Shown here piece after piece: positions 1-10,011 of a stretch of DNA of 64,000 nucleotides. The notes under the pieces were generated by a model. It searched no databases and was not told the origin of the DNA. It worked only from the letters and a program-made list of their open reading frames with translations. The translations under genes and the position numbers were made by a program. The number at the start of each line of letters is the position of its first letter. The first letter of the stretch is position 1. Origin of the DNA: Larkinella sp. C7 (lineage in GTDB: Bacteria > Bacteroidota > Bacteroidia > Cytophagales > Spirosomataceae). The stretch spans positions 493,910 through 557,909 of the forward strand of contig NZ_VBSL01000004.1 of the NCBI RefSeq assembly GCF_006149005.1, in the 5' to 3' direction.

Positions 1-48
1 TACGTGCCGCTGGCACTTGAACAACTGTTAAGCATGGGTATCATCTAA
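1..48 (+). CDS. 3' end of an unidentified gene (partial)
   Basis: The first frame is open from the window edge for 15 codons and stops at TAA (46-48). The deduced tail YVPLALEQLLSMGII is amphipathic and protein-like, but too short to identify. It would run towards the convergent hybrid kinase gene. The remaining bases up to 202 are AT-rich and show no other gene. The call rests only on the open frame and composition, so it is tentative. Confidence 0.35.
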   Translation, partial: YVPLALEQLLSMGII

Positions 49-202
49 TAGTTGGCATTGACTCAATAAAGACTTCTTAGGAAGATATGAAGTGGTTTCC
101 TACTTCTTGCAGATATATAGCAAAATAAAGATATGTATCAATAAATATAATACGGCTTCAAATAAAACTCTTGCTCCCATTATTCCTCTAAATTAAAACA
201 CC

Positions 203-3200
203 CTACACCTGCTGCTGCCGCCGAACCGACGCTTTTTCCAGAGCGGTTTTCAGCACGTCGAGCAACAGCGGCTTGGAAATGTAATCGTCCATGCCGGCTT
301 CCAGACACTCCTGCTCATCTTCTTTCATGGCATTGGCCGTCATCGCTATAATGATCGGCTGCGGGCCGGCCTGATGGCGAATGCGCCGGGTGGCTTCCAG
401 ACCGTTCATTTCCGGCATCTGAACATCCATCAAAATGGCATCATACGGTTTATCCTGCAACATGGCCAGGACTTCTCTTCCGTTTTGGGCCAGGTCTGGT
501 TGATACCCCAGTTTGTTCAGAATATTCAGAATGAGCTTCTGATTCGCCAGGTAATCCTCCGCAACCAGAATATCGAGGGGGTTTTGCCGGGCAAACTCCT
601 CGGATAAACTGTGCTGCACGGGCCGGAATACCGCCGTCTGGCTTTCGTCGGGCTGTTTCAGTTGCCGTTGAACCAGATCGAAAAGCTGCTGCTGGCGGAT
701 GGGTTTGGTCAGAATCGCCGAAAAAAGGTCCGGGTGCGATTTCCGGGTCTCTTCACCCACCGAACTCAGCAGAATGATCGGGAGCCGGGGAAACTGCGAC
801 CGGATGTTCCGGGCCAGTTCCACCCCATTCATTCCCGGCATCTGCATGTCGGTAACGACCAGTTGAAACAAGGGATTGGCCGACAGAAGTGCCAGCGCCT
901 GGGCGCCCGACAATGCCGTAACCGGTACCAGTTTCCACTGCTCAAGCTGCGATTTCAGAATGGTCAGGTTAGTCTGGTTATCGTCGACCACCAGCACCCG
1001 TTTGCCCTCATTTTCGGCGGTATTGAACAAAATATAATGCCGCTTGGCCTGTTGGCTAACCCGGCAACGAACGGTAAAGGTAAAAGTAGTGCCCCGGCCT
1101 TCCTCGCTTTCGACCTCGATTTCACCACCCATCAATCTGACCAGCCGCTCGCTGATGGCCAGCCCCAGACCCGTTCCGCCATAGCGCCGGGTCATGGATG
1201 AATCGACCTGGGAGAACGCCTTGAAAAGCCGCTGACGTTTGTCTTCAGGAATGCCGATGCCCGTATCCCGCACCTGAAAGGCCAGTTCCAGCTCATTGTC
1301 GTTGATGCGCTGACGAACATCGGCCCGCACAAACACCTCGCCTTTGTGGGTGAATTTAACCGCATTCCCGACCAGATTGATCAGAATCTGACGCAGCCGC
1401 AACCCATCGCCAATCACATGGAGCGGAACCGTGTGTTCAAACTGGTAGACCAGATCCAGCCCGTTTTCGGCGGCTTTTCCGGCAAACAGATCCAGCACAT
1501 CCTCCAGACAGTGAAGCAGGTCGATGTCGCCCTCTTCCAGTTCCAGACTCCCGGATTCGATCTTGGAAAAGTCAAGAATGTCATTGATCACACCCAACAG
1601 GTTCGTTCCGCACTGGTGAATGGTGTCGACGTATTCGTGCTGTTCTTCCGACAGTTCCGTTTCCTGCAACAAATACGTCATGCCCAGCACACCGTTCATC
1701 GGCGTCCGGATTTCATGGCTCATTGTGGCCAGAAAAACGCTCTTGGCCTGGTTGGCTTGCTCAGCTTCTTCCCGGGCCTTTTTTTCCTGAATCTGCTGCT
1801 CGTGAATTTCTTCAACCAGGGCCTGCAAATGTTCCGACTGGGATTGAAGTTCTTCTTTTTGGTAAAGCACCTGGGCGGTCCGCTCGGTCACGATTTCCTC
1901 CAGTTTCTCTTTTTGGGCTTTCAGCGCCCGGGTTCGCCAGCGGATAATCAGGTTAGGGCTGGCCAGAAATGCCAGGGCCATCAGCGATCCGAACCACCAG
2001 GTTTGCCAGAACGGCGGTTTGATGATAACCCGGAAGGCGGTTCCCCGTTCATTCCAGACGCCGTCATTGTTGGAAGCCTTGACCCGAAAGGTGTAAAAAC
2101 CGGGGTCAAGGTTGGTATAGGTAACCACCCGTTTGTGATTTTTGTAGTTCCAGTTCTGATCGAACCCTTCCAGTTTATAGGCATACTGGTTTTTTTCGGG
2201 CAGGGAGTAATTTAAAGCGGCAAATTCGAAGGTGAGCGTCGACTGTTCGGCAGAAAGGCTGATTTTGTTCGACCGAAGCCAGACGGGCTGGTCGAAAACG
2301 TGCAGGCTTGTGATGTAAACCGGCGGAACGTCGGGATTATCCCGCAGACTGTCGGGTGAAAACACGTTCATCCCCCCGATGCCCCCGAAGTACAGCTCAC
2401 CCTGCTTGGTTTTGAAAACCGACATGCGGTTGAAAAAGCCCCGCTGCAGGCCATCGCCGGCGTCATAATTGCGAAACGTCTGGTTTTTCTGATCGAAGCG
2501 GGCGAGTCCTTTGTTGGTGCTGATCCAGATGTTTCCGCGCCGATCGCTGGTAATGGCCCGAATCACTTCGTTGGTCAGCCCGTTTTTCTTTCGGAAAGCC
2601 ACAAAAGTCTGTTTTCGCGGGTCGAAACGGTTCAGACCGCCGTTGGTGCCCACCCAGAGCTTGCCGGTGGGGTCTTCATACAGACTATTGATCAAATTAT
2701 GGCTGATCGTGCCGGCCACCTGCCGGTTGTGCCGGTATACCGTAAAGGTGCCGGTTTCGGGATTGAACCGGTTTAAACCACCGCCTTCCGTTCCTACCCA
2801 CAAGGTGCCGGTGTGGTCGTAGCAGAGTGAACTGATGTAGCCCTCGCTGATGCTGCCGGGGCGGGAAGGGTCAGGCCGAAAGTGCGTGAACTGCCCGGTT
2901 TTTTTGTCATACCGGCTGATGCCGGCCCCCAGCGTTCCCAGCCATATTTCTCCCTTTTTACCTTCAACGAGGGTGCAAACCGTTTCGTGGCTAAGCCCTC
3001 TGGCATTGTTGGTTTGCCTGAAGTTGGTGAACGTGCCGGTCGATTGATTAAACAAACTGAGCCCTCCCTTGTAATTCCCCACCCAAATGTCGTTGTCGGA
3101 ATCCTGATAGACACTCATGATAAAGTTACTGCCTACACTGCCCGGATCGGTCGGATGGTGTTTGTAATACTGGTATTTTTGCGTGGCTTTCATCAGGACG

Positions 3201-4381
3201 TTCAAGCCTCCTCCATCCGTTCCCATCCACAAATTGCCCTGCGGGTCCACCAGCATCGACATGATGTTGGTGTTGTTCAGCGTATTCGGATTGTTTTTAT
3301 CCCGCCTGTAGAGCACAAATTTAGCCGGTTGGTGATCCAGAAAATTGATTCCCTGGTTATACGTACCAATCCACATGTTACCGCTTCGATCCCGGCAAAT
3401 GGCATACACCGACGCATCGTTGATGCCGTCTTCCTGGTTTTCGTCGTACAGATACCGGGTAAACGTGGTACGGTTTTTATTGAGCACACTGATTCCACCG
3501 TTTTCGGTTCCGATCCATAAATTCCCGTAGCGATCTTCTCCGAGCGAATTCAGGTCATTGTGACTAATGGTGCCCGGATCGGCCGGGTTGTGCTGATACC
3601 GCGTGAAGGTTTCCTGATCGGGATTGAGCCGGTTGAGCCCGCCCCCTTCCGTAGCAATCCAGAGTTGCCCCTTCGAATCCTCAAACAGTTGCCGAAGTTT
3701 GTTGTGGCTCAGCGACGACGGATCGGCGGGGCGGTTCTCATAGTGCTGGAATCTGTGCGTCGCGGTATCCAGCCGGTTGAGGCCTCCGCCAAAGGTCGAT
3801 ACCCAGATCCGGCCCGCGCGGTCGATCACCACGTCCTGAACCAGATCATTGCTCAAACTGGTGGGAATACCGGGCTGGTGGCTGTAGGGGGTAAAGGTTT
3901 GATCGGCGGGATTAAACCGGGAAAGTCCGCGATCGGTTCCGATCCAGAGATGGCCATTCCGGTCTTCGGCAATGGCAGTTACCCGGTTGTTATTCAGACT
4001 TTTAGAATCTCGCTCAATGCGTTTGTAGGATGTAAAGCCCCCGGTTTTTTTATCAAACAGGCATAACCCCCCGGCGTCGGTACCGACCCACAGGCGACCC
4101 TGCCGGTCTTCATGGAGGGAGCGAATGTAATTATCACTCAGGCTGTTGTGCTGGTGTGGATCATTGCGATAAACCGTAAACGAATAACCGTCGTAGAGAT
4201 TGAGTCCATCCTGCGTTCCAAACCACATAAAGCCCTGCTGATCCTGAATAATACAGGTGACATTACTTTGGGAAAGCCCGTCATGAGTGGTAATGTGCTT
4301 AAACCGTACCGGCCCCGTCTGGGCTACGGAAGCGGAAGAAACCAGGAGAAAGGCCAGCAGCGAGAGAATAAAGATTTTCAT
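203..4381 (-). CDS. Hybrid sensor histidine kinase with two-component-regulator propeller and two receiver domains
   Basis: This 1392-residue protein starts with a signal peptide ([21 protein letters not shown]). A long series of Reg_prop repeats follows (recurring WxGT.xGGLN/F-type units to about residue 690), then a Y_Y_Y module and a transmembrane helix at about 793-812. The cytoplasmic part has a coiled coil, a HisKA domain with [10 protein letters not shown] (about 887), an HATPase with DTGIGIP and GGTGLGLAI, and two receiver domains with VTDMQMPG (about 1177) and LMDVQMPE (about 1317). The periplasmic propellers probably sense a ligand, often a glycan in this family, and start a phosphorelay. 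Unlike classical Bacteroidetes HTCS proteins there is no C-terminal AraC-type DNA-binding domain, so a separate output partner is expected. No polysaccharide-utilisation genes lie next to it in the window. Confidence 0.93.
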   Translation of the reverse strand: MKIFILSLLAFLLVSSASVAQTGPVRFKHITTHDGLSQSNVTCIIQDQQGFMWFGTQDGLNLYDGYSFTVYRNDPHQHNSLSDNYIRSLHEDRQGRLWVGTDAGGLCLFDKKTGGFTSYKRIERDSKSLNNNRVTAIAEDRNGHLWIGTDRGLSRFNPADQTFTPYSHQPGIPTSLSNDLVQDVVIDRAGRIWVSTFGGGLNRLDTATHRFQHYENRPADPSSLSHNKLRQLFEDSKGQLWIATEGGGLNRLNPDQETFTRYQHNPADPGTISHNDLNSLGEDRYGNLWIGTENGGISVLNKNRTTFTRYLYDENQEDGINDASVYAICRDRSGNMWIGTYNQGINFLDHQPAKFVLYRRDKNNPNTLNNTNIMSMLVDPQGNLWMGTDGGGLNVLMKATQKYQYYKHHPTDPGSVGSNFIMSVYQDSDNDIWVGNYKGGLSLFNQSTGTFTNFRQTNNARGLSHETVCTLVEGKKGEIWLGTLGAGISRYDKKTGQFTHFRPDPSRPGSISEGYISSLCYDHTGTLWVGTEGGGLNRFNPETGTFTVYRHNRQVAGTISHNLINSLYEDPTGKLWVGTNGGLNRFDPRKQTFVAFRKKNGLTNEVIRAITSDRRGNIWISTNKGLARFDQKNQTFRNYDAGDGLQRGFFNRMSVFKTKQGELYFGGIGGMNVFSPDSLRDNPDVPPVYITSLHVFDQPVWLRSNKISLSAEQSTLTFEFAALNYSLPEKNQYAYKLEGFDQNWNYKNHKRVVTYTNLDPGFYTFRVKASNNDGVWNERGTAFRVIIKPPFWQTWWFGSLMALAFLASPNLIIRWRTRALKAQKEKLEEIVTERTAQVLYQKEELQSQSEHLQALVEEIHEQQIQEKKAREEAEQANQAKSVFLATMSHEIRTPMNGVLGMTYLLQETELSEEQHEYVDTIHQCGTNLLGVINDILDFSKIESGSLELEEGDIDLLHCLEDVLDLFAGKAAENGLDLVYQFEHTVPLHVIGDGLRLRQILINLVGNAVKFTHKGEVFVRADVRQRINDNELELAFQVRDTGIGIPEDKRQRLFKAFSQVDSSMTRRYGGTGLGLAISERLVRLMGGEIEVESEEGRGTTFTFTVRCRVSQQAKRHYILFNTAENEGKRVLVVDDNQTNLTILKSQLEQWKLVPVTALSGAQALALLSANPLFQLVVTDMQMPGMNGVELARNIRSQFPRLPIILLSSVGEETRKSHPDLFSAILTKPIRQQQLFDLVQRQLKQPDESQTAVFRPVQHSLSEEFARQNPLDILVAEDYLANQKLILNILNKLGYQPDLAQNGREVLAMLQDKPYDAILMDVQMPEMNGLEATRRIRHQAGPQPIIIAMTANAMKEDEQECLEAGMDDYISKPLLLDVLKTALEKASVRRQQQV

Positions 4382-4620
4382 GAAAAGGCCCAGAGATTCT
4401 AAAAGTGCAATATAGGTTTATTCTTAGATACTTTATATAGCTGTCTGATAATTGCTATGTGTAACAAAAATTGATCCTGATTTTCGGGATTGACCACTAG
4501 CTACTTTTACGGCATGGTTTTTAATCTTCTCCACCTACTATTCCATCCTGTGGCCCGGCATTCTCTTCCTTATCACCGAGAAATGTTGTATCTTACGAAT
4601 GCTCAACAACTGATTTTTCC

Positions 4621-5238
4621 ATGTGTTATTCCGTCAATGCCCTGGCTGAACTGGTCGAATTGGCAAAATTGAATAAAATCTCTCATTATCCGGATTCGTA
4701 CGTTCCAGTCGGAAAAATTTCCGGTTTTACTCATCCGCTGTTGCCCGTTATTACGCAGGAAAATCCGCAGGAAATCCAGCTTTTTCAATGGGGATTATTA
4801 CCGGCCTGGGCCCGGGAAGAGCAAGCGGCCGAACTGGCCAACATGACCCTCAATGCCAGGGAAGATTCGATCTTCGAAAAACCGTCTTTTCGGGATAGCA
4901 TCGGCTCGAAACGCTGCCTGCTGCTGATCGACGGTTTTTACGAATGGCGCCACGAAGGGAAACAGAAAATTCCGTATTACATCACCCTGACGGATCAAAA
5001 ACCGTTTGCCCTGGGCTGCATTTATTCGGTCTGGAAAAACCGGCCGACGTTCTCGATCGTGACCACGAAGGCCAACCCGCTCATGGAATACATTCACAAT
5101 ACCAAAAAGCGCATGCCCCTCATTTTGAGCCGCGTAGAAGAACGGCGCTGGCTTGACCCGGAGCTGACCAAGGCCGAAATCAAGGAGCTGATGCAGCCAC
5201 TGGACGACGGGCTGATGGAAGCGAAGGTGCTAGCCTGA
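4621..5238 (+). CDS. SRAP/HMCES-type DNA-protein crosslink protein (YedK family)
   Basis: The protein starts MCYSVN, so processing exposes Cys2, the residue that forms a thiazolidine crosslink with abasic sites in this family. The NARED motif, GFYEWR and the H-x-RMPLIL region that follow are SRAP hallmarks. The family shields abasic sites in single-stranded DNA at replication forks. At 205 residues the protein is shorter than YedK (about 220): it ends at MEAKVLA, where relatives continue for roughly 25 residues. The frames downstream give no continuation. The -7-like box TATCTTAC lies at 4589-4596. The gene converges with the deoxynucleoside kinase, with only five bases between the two stop codons. 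Confidence 0.88.
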   Translation: MCYSVNALAELVELAKLNKISHYPDSYVPVGKISGFTHPLLPVITQENPQEIQLFQWGLLPAWAREEQAAELANMTLNAREDSIFEKPSFRDSIGSKRCLLLIDGFYEWRHEGKQKIPYYITLTDQKPFALGCIYSVWKNRPTFSIVTTKANPLMEYIHNTKKRMPLILSRVEERRWLDPELTKAEIKELMQPLDDGLMEAKVLA

Positions 5239-5243
5239 TGGCT

Positions 5244-5855
5244 TTAGTTTAATCCCAACACCCGGTCAATCCGCTCAATAATCGCCCGCAAATCATCCGG
5301 ATGGTTCACATAATCCAGCTCGTTTACATCGATCACCAGCAATTTTCCGGCGGTGTAGTCGGCCGTAAACGCTTCGTAATACCGGTTTAAATTCGCCAGA
5401 TACGCCGGGCTGATGGACCGCTCATAGTCCCGGCCCCGCTTGCGGATCTGCTCCCGCAGCTTGGGAATCCCCGCGCGCAGGTAAATCATCAGATCCGGCG
5501 GACGAACCAGTTCCAGCATGTTCTCAAACACCCGGCGGTACGTCTGATAATCGCGCGGACTCATCAAACCGCTCTCGTGCAGGTTGCGGGCAAAAATGGA
5601 GGCATCTTCGTAAATCGTCCGGTCCTGCACCACCGACCGGTTTCCGGTATTGATCGTCAGCATCTGCTCAAACCGGCTGTTCAGAAAATAGATCTGGAGG
5701 TTGAACGACCAGCGCCCCATATCCTCGTAGAAATCCACCAGATACGGGTTATCTTCGACGGCTTCTTTCAGGACTTCCCAGCCATAATGATTGCCCAATA
5801 AATGGGCCAGTGTCGTTTTTCCGGCCCCGATATTTCCGGTTATCGCGATGTGCAT
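5244..5855 (-). CDS. Deoxynucleoside kinase
   Basis: A P-loop GNIGAGKTTL sits at the N-terminus, followed by a DRTIYED motif and an RKRGRDYE lid-like Arg segment, as in the dNK/thymidine kinase 2-like family. The enzyme phosphorylates deoxynucleosides in the salvage pathway, in the cytoplasm. The frame extends three codons further to 5864 (MNA-MHIAI). I prefer the internal Met because family members begin directly at the beta strand MHIAITGNIG. Length is about 203 residues, normal for the family. It faces trhO across a short divergent promoter region. Substrate specificity (dA/dG versus pyrimidines) cannot be read from sequence alone. Confidence 0.9.
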   Translation of the reverse strand: MHIAITGNIGAGKTTLAHLLGNHYGWEVLKEAVEDNPYLVDFYEDMGRWSFNLQIYFLNSRFEQMLTINTGNRSVVQDRTIYEDASIFARNLHESGLMSPRDYQTYRRVFENMLELVRPPDLMIYLRAGIPKLREQIRKRGRDYERSISPAYLANLNRYYEAFTADYTAGKLLVIDVNELDYVNHPDDLRAIIERIDRVLGLN

Positions 5856-5900
5856 AGCGTTCATCAGTTACCCAAACGTGGACGTCAGGGATACTTTTTG

Positions 5901-5908
5901 TATCTTTG
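5901..5908 (+). promoter_or_regulatory. -7 box of the trhO promoter
   Basis: TATCTTTG matches the Bacteroidetes primary-sigma -7 consensus TAnnTTTG and ends 32 bases before the chosen start of trhO. A clear -33 TTTG is not present at the expected distance. Confidence 0.55.
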
Positions 5909-5940
5909 TGTGTAAACCAGTGACAGGAATTGTTTGTGTT

Positions 5941-6897
5941 ATGAAGCCCTATCGCGTTTTATTATATTACTGCTATACAACCATTGAAAACCCGGAGCAG
6001 TTTCGGGATGAACACCACCGGCTGTGCATCCGGCTCAATTTATTGGGCCGAATCATCATTGCACCCGAGGGACTGAACGGTACGGTGTCGGGACTGCCCG
6101 CCGATTGTGACGAATACATGCGGATAGTGAAATCCGATCCGCGGTTTGAAAGCCTGGAATTTAAGGTCGATGATTACGCCAGCCACGCGTTTCAGAAACT
6201 GAATGTGCGGCTGAAAGACGAGATCGTCAATTCCGACCTGCCCGTGGACCCGCGCGTCAAAACCGGCATTCACCTCGAACCGAATGAATTCCGGCAGATG
6301 AAGGACGATGAAGACGTGGTGCTGATCGACATGCGGTCCAATTACGAACATTCCGTCGGCAAATTCAAAGGCGCGATTACGTTCGACATGGAGAATCTGC
6401 GGGAACTGCCGCAGCACCTGGACGAAATCAAACACCTGAAAAACAAAAAAATCATTACGTATTGCACGGGCGGCATCAAGTGCGAAAAAGCCAGTGCCTA
6501 CCTGCTCGATCAGGGATTCGAGAACGTCTACCAACTTCACGGTGGCATCATCAAATACGGCATTGAAGAAGGCGGTGAAGACTTCGACGGCAAGTGTTAC
6601 GTGTTCGATAACCGCGTTGCCGTGGATGTCAACCAGGTGAACCCGGTGGTGATTTCAACCTGCTACCGTTGCGGAACGCACACCGACCGGATGATCAACT
6701 GCGCCAGCCCGGCCTGCAACAACCACGTGACGCTCTGCGAAGCGTGTGGAGACGAACACCAGGGAACCTGCGCGGATGCCTGCAAAAACGATCCGGCCCT
6801 GCGCCCCTACGACGGCACCGGCTATTACGCGAAAGAAACCCGGGGGTACTCGCCCCTGCTGGGCTACCGGAGTCAGCAATCAACCCTGAGTCACTAA
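5941..6897 (+). CDS. trhO: tRNA uridine(34) hydroxylase, rhodanese type (TrhO/YceA)
   Basis: The 318-residue protein has the N-terminal acylphosphatase-like domain (YYCYTTIENPEQF), a rhodanese domain with DMRSNYE and the active-site loop YCTGGIKCEKA, and a Cys-rich C-terminus (CYRCG, NCASPACNNH, CEACG). These match TrhO, which hydroxylates U34 of certain tRNAs as a first step towards cmo5U/mcmo5U-type modification. The open frame reaches back to 5791, but that part overlaps the kinase gene in antisense and precedes the TATCTTTG box at 5901, so the start at 5941 is used. The last 18 bases overlap the convergent GNAT gene. Confidence 0.92.
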   Translation: MKPYRVLLYYCYTTIENPEQFRDEHHRLCIRLNLLGRIIIAPEGLNGTVSGLPADCDEYMRIVKSDPRFESLEFKVDDYASHAFQKLNVRLKDEIVNSDLPVDPRVKTGIHLEPNEFRQMKDDEDVVLIDMRSNYEHSVGKFKGAITFDMENLRELPQHLDEIKHLKNKKIITYCTGGIKCEKASAYLLDQGFENVYQLHGGIIKYGIEEGGEDFDGKCYVFDNRVAVDVNQVNPVVISTCYRCGTHTDRMINCASPACNNHVTLCEACGDEHQGTCADACKNDPALRPYDGTGYYAKETRGYSPLLGYRSQQSTLSH

Positions 6898-7389
6898 CGG
6901 TTTTTCGAGAACAAAGTCATTCATCCAGTACGGCCCAATCGGAATATTTTCTTCCCGGACCACTTCAAAGCCCAGCCGTTCGTAGAATTGCCGGGCTTTG
7001 TTATATCGGTTTACGTTCAGATACAGGCGGTTTCCGCCCGCCGAAAGGCACCGGCGGATGACTTCCTCCAGCAAAAGTCGTCCGGTTCCCTTGCCCTGTT
7101 CGGTCGGCAATACGTAGATTTTGTGTAACTTAAACCGCTCTATGTCGGCTTCATTGCGCGAGAACGCGGCAAAACCAGTCAACTTCTGATCGGAAAAGGC
7201 CAGAATAAACTCCTGTTTTTCGATGGTCATTTGCTCCCGGAGGGCCTCCTGTGAATAAATGGCCTGAAACATATAGGTAATCTGTTCCTGGTCGAGAATG
7301 GCGCGGTAGGTCGGCTCCCAGATTTGTTCCTGCAGGGCAATGATGGATTCGATGTCGGAAAGCGTTGCAGTTTTGAACTCGAGTGACAT
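6880..7389 (-). CDS. GNAT family N-acetyltransferase
   Basis: This 169-residue protein has the GNAT core: an acceptor-side N-terminus, the central strand KIYVLPTEQGKGTGRLLLEE carrying the acetyl-CoA-binding Q-G-K-G-T-G motif, and the C-terminal LNVNRYNKARQFYERLGFE segment. It transfers an acetyl group to an unknown amine. Its 3' end overlaps the end of trhO by 18 bases tail to tail. No neighbour points to a substrate. Confidence 0.9.
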   Translation of the reverse strand: MSLEFKTATLSDIESIIALQEQIWEPTYRAILDQEQITYMFQAIYSQEALREQMTIEKQEFILAFSDQKLTGFAAFSRNEADIERFKLHKIYVLPTEQGKGTGRLLLEEVIRRCLSAGGNRLYLNVNRYNKARQFYERLGFEVVREENIPIGPYWMNDFVLEKPLVTQG

Positions 7390-7460
7390 GTAGTTTACGG
7401 TTTAGCCGTACAAAATTAACGGAAAAGATGGGAGACCAGCGGGAAAAGAGCCGAAACCCT

Positions 7461-7468
7461 TACCTTTG
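7461..7468 (+). promoter_or_regulatory. -7 box of the surE promoter
   Basis: TACCTTTG is a perfect TAnnTTTG box. It lies inside the extended reading frame that begins at 7466, which supports the downstream ATG at 7499 as the true start of surE. Confidence 0.6.
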
Positions 7469-7498
7469 GCTTCCAGTAAACACGCAAAACGAAGTACC

Positions 7499-8350
7499 AT
7501 GTCGGAACAAAAACCGCTTATTCTAGTCACAAACGATGATGGCATTACCGCCCACGGCATTCGAACGCTGGTGGGTTTGATGAAACAACTGGGTGACGTT
7601 GTGGTGGTTGCACCCAACAGCCCACAGTCGGGCATGGGTCATGCGATCACGATTGCCTCCCCCCTGCGCTTAAACGAAGTCGATCTATATCCGGGAATAC
7701 CCGCCTACGAATGCTCCGGAACGCCCGCCGATTGTGTCAAGCTGGCGAAACATTTTGTATTGAAAGACCGCAGCCCGGATCTGGTCGTCAGCGGCATCAA
7801 CCACGGCAGCAATACATCCATCAGTGTGCTGTATTCGGGAACCATGTCGGCGGCCATCGAAGCCGCCATTGAGGGCATTCCCGCGATCGGTTTTTCGCTC
7901 TGTGATTACGCCCACGAACCCGATTTTTCGCATACGCACGACCATATTCTGAAAATTGCCGGACATGCCCTTGAACACGGTATTCCCAAAGGCGTTACGC
8001 TGAATGTCAATTTCCCGGCCAAATCGGACCAGCCTTTGCAGGAAATCCGGATCTGTCGACAGGCCGATGCGCGCTGGCAGGAAGAGTTCGACCAACGCCA
8101 GGACCCCTACGGCCGGAGCTATTTCTGGATGTCCGGGAAATTTGTCAATGACGATACCGGGGAGGATACCGACGAATATGCGCTATCGCAAAACTGCACG
8201 TCGGTGGTTCCCTGCCAGCTGGACCTGACGGATTACAAGATCATTGAAACCATGAAATCCTGGAACATCAACGAACGGAATCCGGCCATCCCGGCGCCCG
8301 CGCCCGTTGAACCGAATGAACTGATCGAAACCGGTAAACAACAATCCTAA
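7499..8350 (+). CDS. surE: 5'/3'-nucleotidase SurE
   Basis: This 283-residue protein opens with VTNDDGITAHG, whose acidic pair binds the divalent metal. NSPQSGMGHAIT and VSGINHGSNTSISVLYSGT complete the SurE active site. It dephosphorylates nucleoside monophosphates, and some members act on polyphosphate. The C-terminus has a Pro/Ala-rich tail (PAIPAPAPVEPNE) beyond the usual fold. The GH3-like gene follows after 12 bases, so they are probably co-transcribed. The start at 7499 was chosen over the frame opening at 7466 because a TACCTTTG box at 7461-7468 would lie too close to the longer start. Confidence 0.95.
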   Translation: MSEQKPLILVTNDDGITAHGIRTLVGLMKQLGDVVVVAPNSPQSGMGHAITIASPLRLNEVDLYPGIPAYECSGTPADCVKLAKHFVLKDRSPDLVVSGINHGSNTSISVLYSGTMSAAIEAAIEGIPAIGFSLCDYAHEPDFSHTHDHILKIAGHALEHGIPKGVTLNVNFPAKSDQPLQEIRICRQADARWQEEFDQRQDPYGRSYFWMSGKFVNDDTGEDTDEYALSQNCTSVVPCQLDLTDYKIIETMKSWNINERNPAIPAPAPVEPNELIETGKQQS

Positions 8351-8362
8351 CGATTTTGCCCT

Positions 8363-9934
8363 ATGGCCTTATTAGGAAGCTTATTGAAACGGGGGATTTC
8401 GCTGACCAACGTGGTTCGGCGAAAGAAATTGAATGCCCTCAAATTACAGAAGAAAACCTTTGTCAAGCTGATCGGGAAAGCGCGTTACACGCAATTTGGA
8501 CAGGCTTTTCAGTTTGAAGACATTGAGAATGCCGCCTTTTTTGAAGACGAAAAGGCATTCTATAAAAAATTTCGGGAGATCGTTCCCATTTACGATTACA
8601 ACAAGATTTACAAAGACTGGTGGCAACGGTCGATCAACGGCGAGAAAAACGTCTGCTGGCCGGGTCGGGTCAAGTATTTTGCGCTGAGTTCCGGCACCTC
8701 GGAAGCAGCTTCCAAATACATTCCCGTTACAAAAACCATGTCGAAGGCGATTCAGAAAACCAGCATCCGGCAGATTCTGAGCCTGGGTCGCTACCAGCAC
8801 CTGCCCTCACAACTTTACGAAAAAGGCTTTCTGATGCTGGGCGGCAGCACAACGCTGAATTACCGCGACAACCATTTTGAAGGCGATTTGAGCGGGATTA
8901 CGGCCAGCCAGATTCCGTTCTGGTTCCAGCAGTTTTATAAACCGGGTAAAGAAATTGCGCAGGAACGCGACTGGGCGTTGAAACTGGACGAAATTACGGA
9001 ACAGGCGAGCCAGTGGGACATCGGTTTTGTGGTGGGCGTTCCGGCCTGGATTCAGTTGCTGATGGAGAAAATCATTGCCCATTACAAGGTCAAAACCATT
9101 CACGACATCTGGCCGAATCTGATGGTGTTCTGCCACGGCGGGGTGTCGTTCGAACCGTATCGGCACGGTTTTGAGCACCTGCTGGCCCGTCCGATCACCT
9201 ACATCGAAACGTATCTGGCGTCGGAGGGCTTTATTGCCTACCAGACGCACCCCAATGCGGAAGGCATGCAGTTGGTGCTCGACAACGGCATTTTCTTCGA
9301 ATTTATCCCTTTCAACGACGAAAATTTCAATGCCGACGGCGAGGTCATCGACAAACCCCAGGCGCTCATGATCGACGAAGTGGAGGAAGGCAAGGAATAC
9401 GCCCTGTTGATCTCGACCTGTTCGGGAGCCTGGCGGTATCTGATCGGTGATACGATCAAGTTCGTTTCCAAAAAACACAGCGAGATCGTCATCACCGGAC
9501 GAACCAAGCACTTCCTGAGCCTTTGCGGTGAACACCTGTCGGTGGATAACATGAACAAAGCCGTCGAGCTGGCTTCGCAGGAACTCAACATCGATGTGCG
9601 GGAGTTTACGGTAGCCGGTATTTCCCACGATACCCTTTTTGCCCACCACTGGTACATTGGCACCAACGACCCGGTCGATGAGACGGTGTTGAAAAACCTC
9701 ATCGACGCCAAATTGAAAGAACTGAACGATGATTACGCCGTAGAACGTCGACATGCTCTCAAGGATGTGTTTGTAACCGTTTTGCCCGCCACGACCTTTT
9801 ACAAGTGGATGGAAGCCAAGGGGAAAATGGGCGGTCAGAACAAATTTCCGCGGGTTTTGAAGAAAAATATGATCTCCGACTGGGAAGGTTTTCTGAAAAC
9901 GCAGGGCATCGAAGTGAGTGCAGCGCGGACATAA
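8363..9934 (+). CDS. GH3 auxin-responsive-promoter family protein (acyl-adenylate-forming)
   Basis: This 523-residue protein belongs to the bacterial GH3 family, related to plant GH3 acyl-acid amido synthetases. The phosphate-binding loop LSSGTSEAASKYIPVT, the YLASEG motif, STCSGAWRYLIGDTI and ITGRTKHFLSLCGEH are visible. Such enzymes activate a carboxylate as an acyl-adenylate and may join it to an amine; bacterial substrates are largely unknown. The gene lies 12 bases behind surE. Its stop codon TAA forms the first bases of a long inverted repeat (9932-10004). Confidence 0.9.
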   Translation: MALLGSLLKRGISLTNVVRRKKLNALKLQKKTFVKLIGKARYTQFGQAFQFEDIENAAFFEDEKAFYKKFREIVPIYDYNKIYKDWWQRSINGEKNVCWPGRVKYFALSSGTSEAASKYIPVTKTMSKAIQKTSIRQILSLGRYQHLPSQLYEKGFLMLGGSTTLNYRDNHFEGDLSGITASQIPFWFQQFYKPGKEIAQERDWALKLDEITEQASQWDIGFVVGVPAWIQLLMEKIIAHYKVKTIHDIWPNLMVFCHGGVSFEPYRHGFEHLLARPITYIETYLASEGFIAYQTHPNAEGMQLVLDNGIFFEFIPFNDENFNADGEVIDKPQALMIDEVEEGKEYALLISTCSGAWRYLIGDTIKFVSKKHSEIVITGRTKHFLSLCGEHLSVDNMNKAVELASQELNIDVREFTVAGISHDTLFAHHWYIGTNDPVDETVLKNLIDAKLKELNDDYAVERRHALKDVFVTVLPATTFYKWMEAKGKMGGQNKFPRVLKKNMISDWEGFLKTQGIEVSAART

Positions 9935-10004
9935 CCCCGTCCGCGATTCTAACCCCATCAGCGGTCGAAGACCCTGACAGCGGTTAGAATCGCGGACGGG
10001 GTTA
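9932..10004. terminator. Long inverted repeat behind the GH3-like gene
   Basis: A perfect 23-bp stem pairs 9932-9954 with 9982-10004. The loop holds a second small stem (GGTC at 9963-9966 with GACC at 9970-9973, flanked by TCAG/CTGA with one bulge). The outer arm starts within the stop codon of the GH3-like gene and the structure separates it from the convergent lysE gene. It lacks a T tract on either strand, so it is a hairpin terminator or mRNA 3'-end stabiliser rather than a classical intrinsic terminator. Confidence 0.7.
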
Positions 10005-10011
10005 AATTTGG

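Noticed and set aside
1346-2215. Open frame of 289 codons opposite the hybrid kinase
   Set aside because: It covers the HisKA and linker region of the kinase in antisense and shows no protein-like motif.
8807-9958. A 383-codon open frame antisense to the GH3-like gene
   Set aside because: It mirrors codon structure of a well-supported conserved gene, has no recognisable domains and a composition typical of antisense frames in GC-rich third positions.
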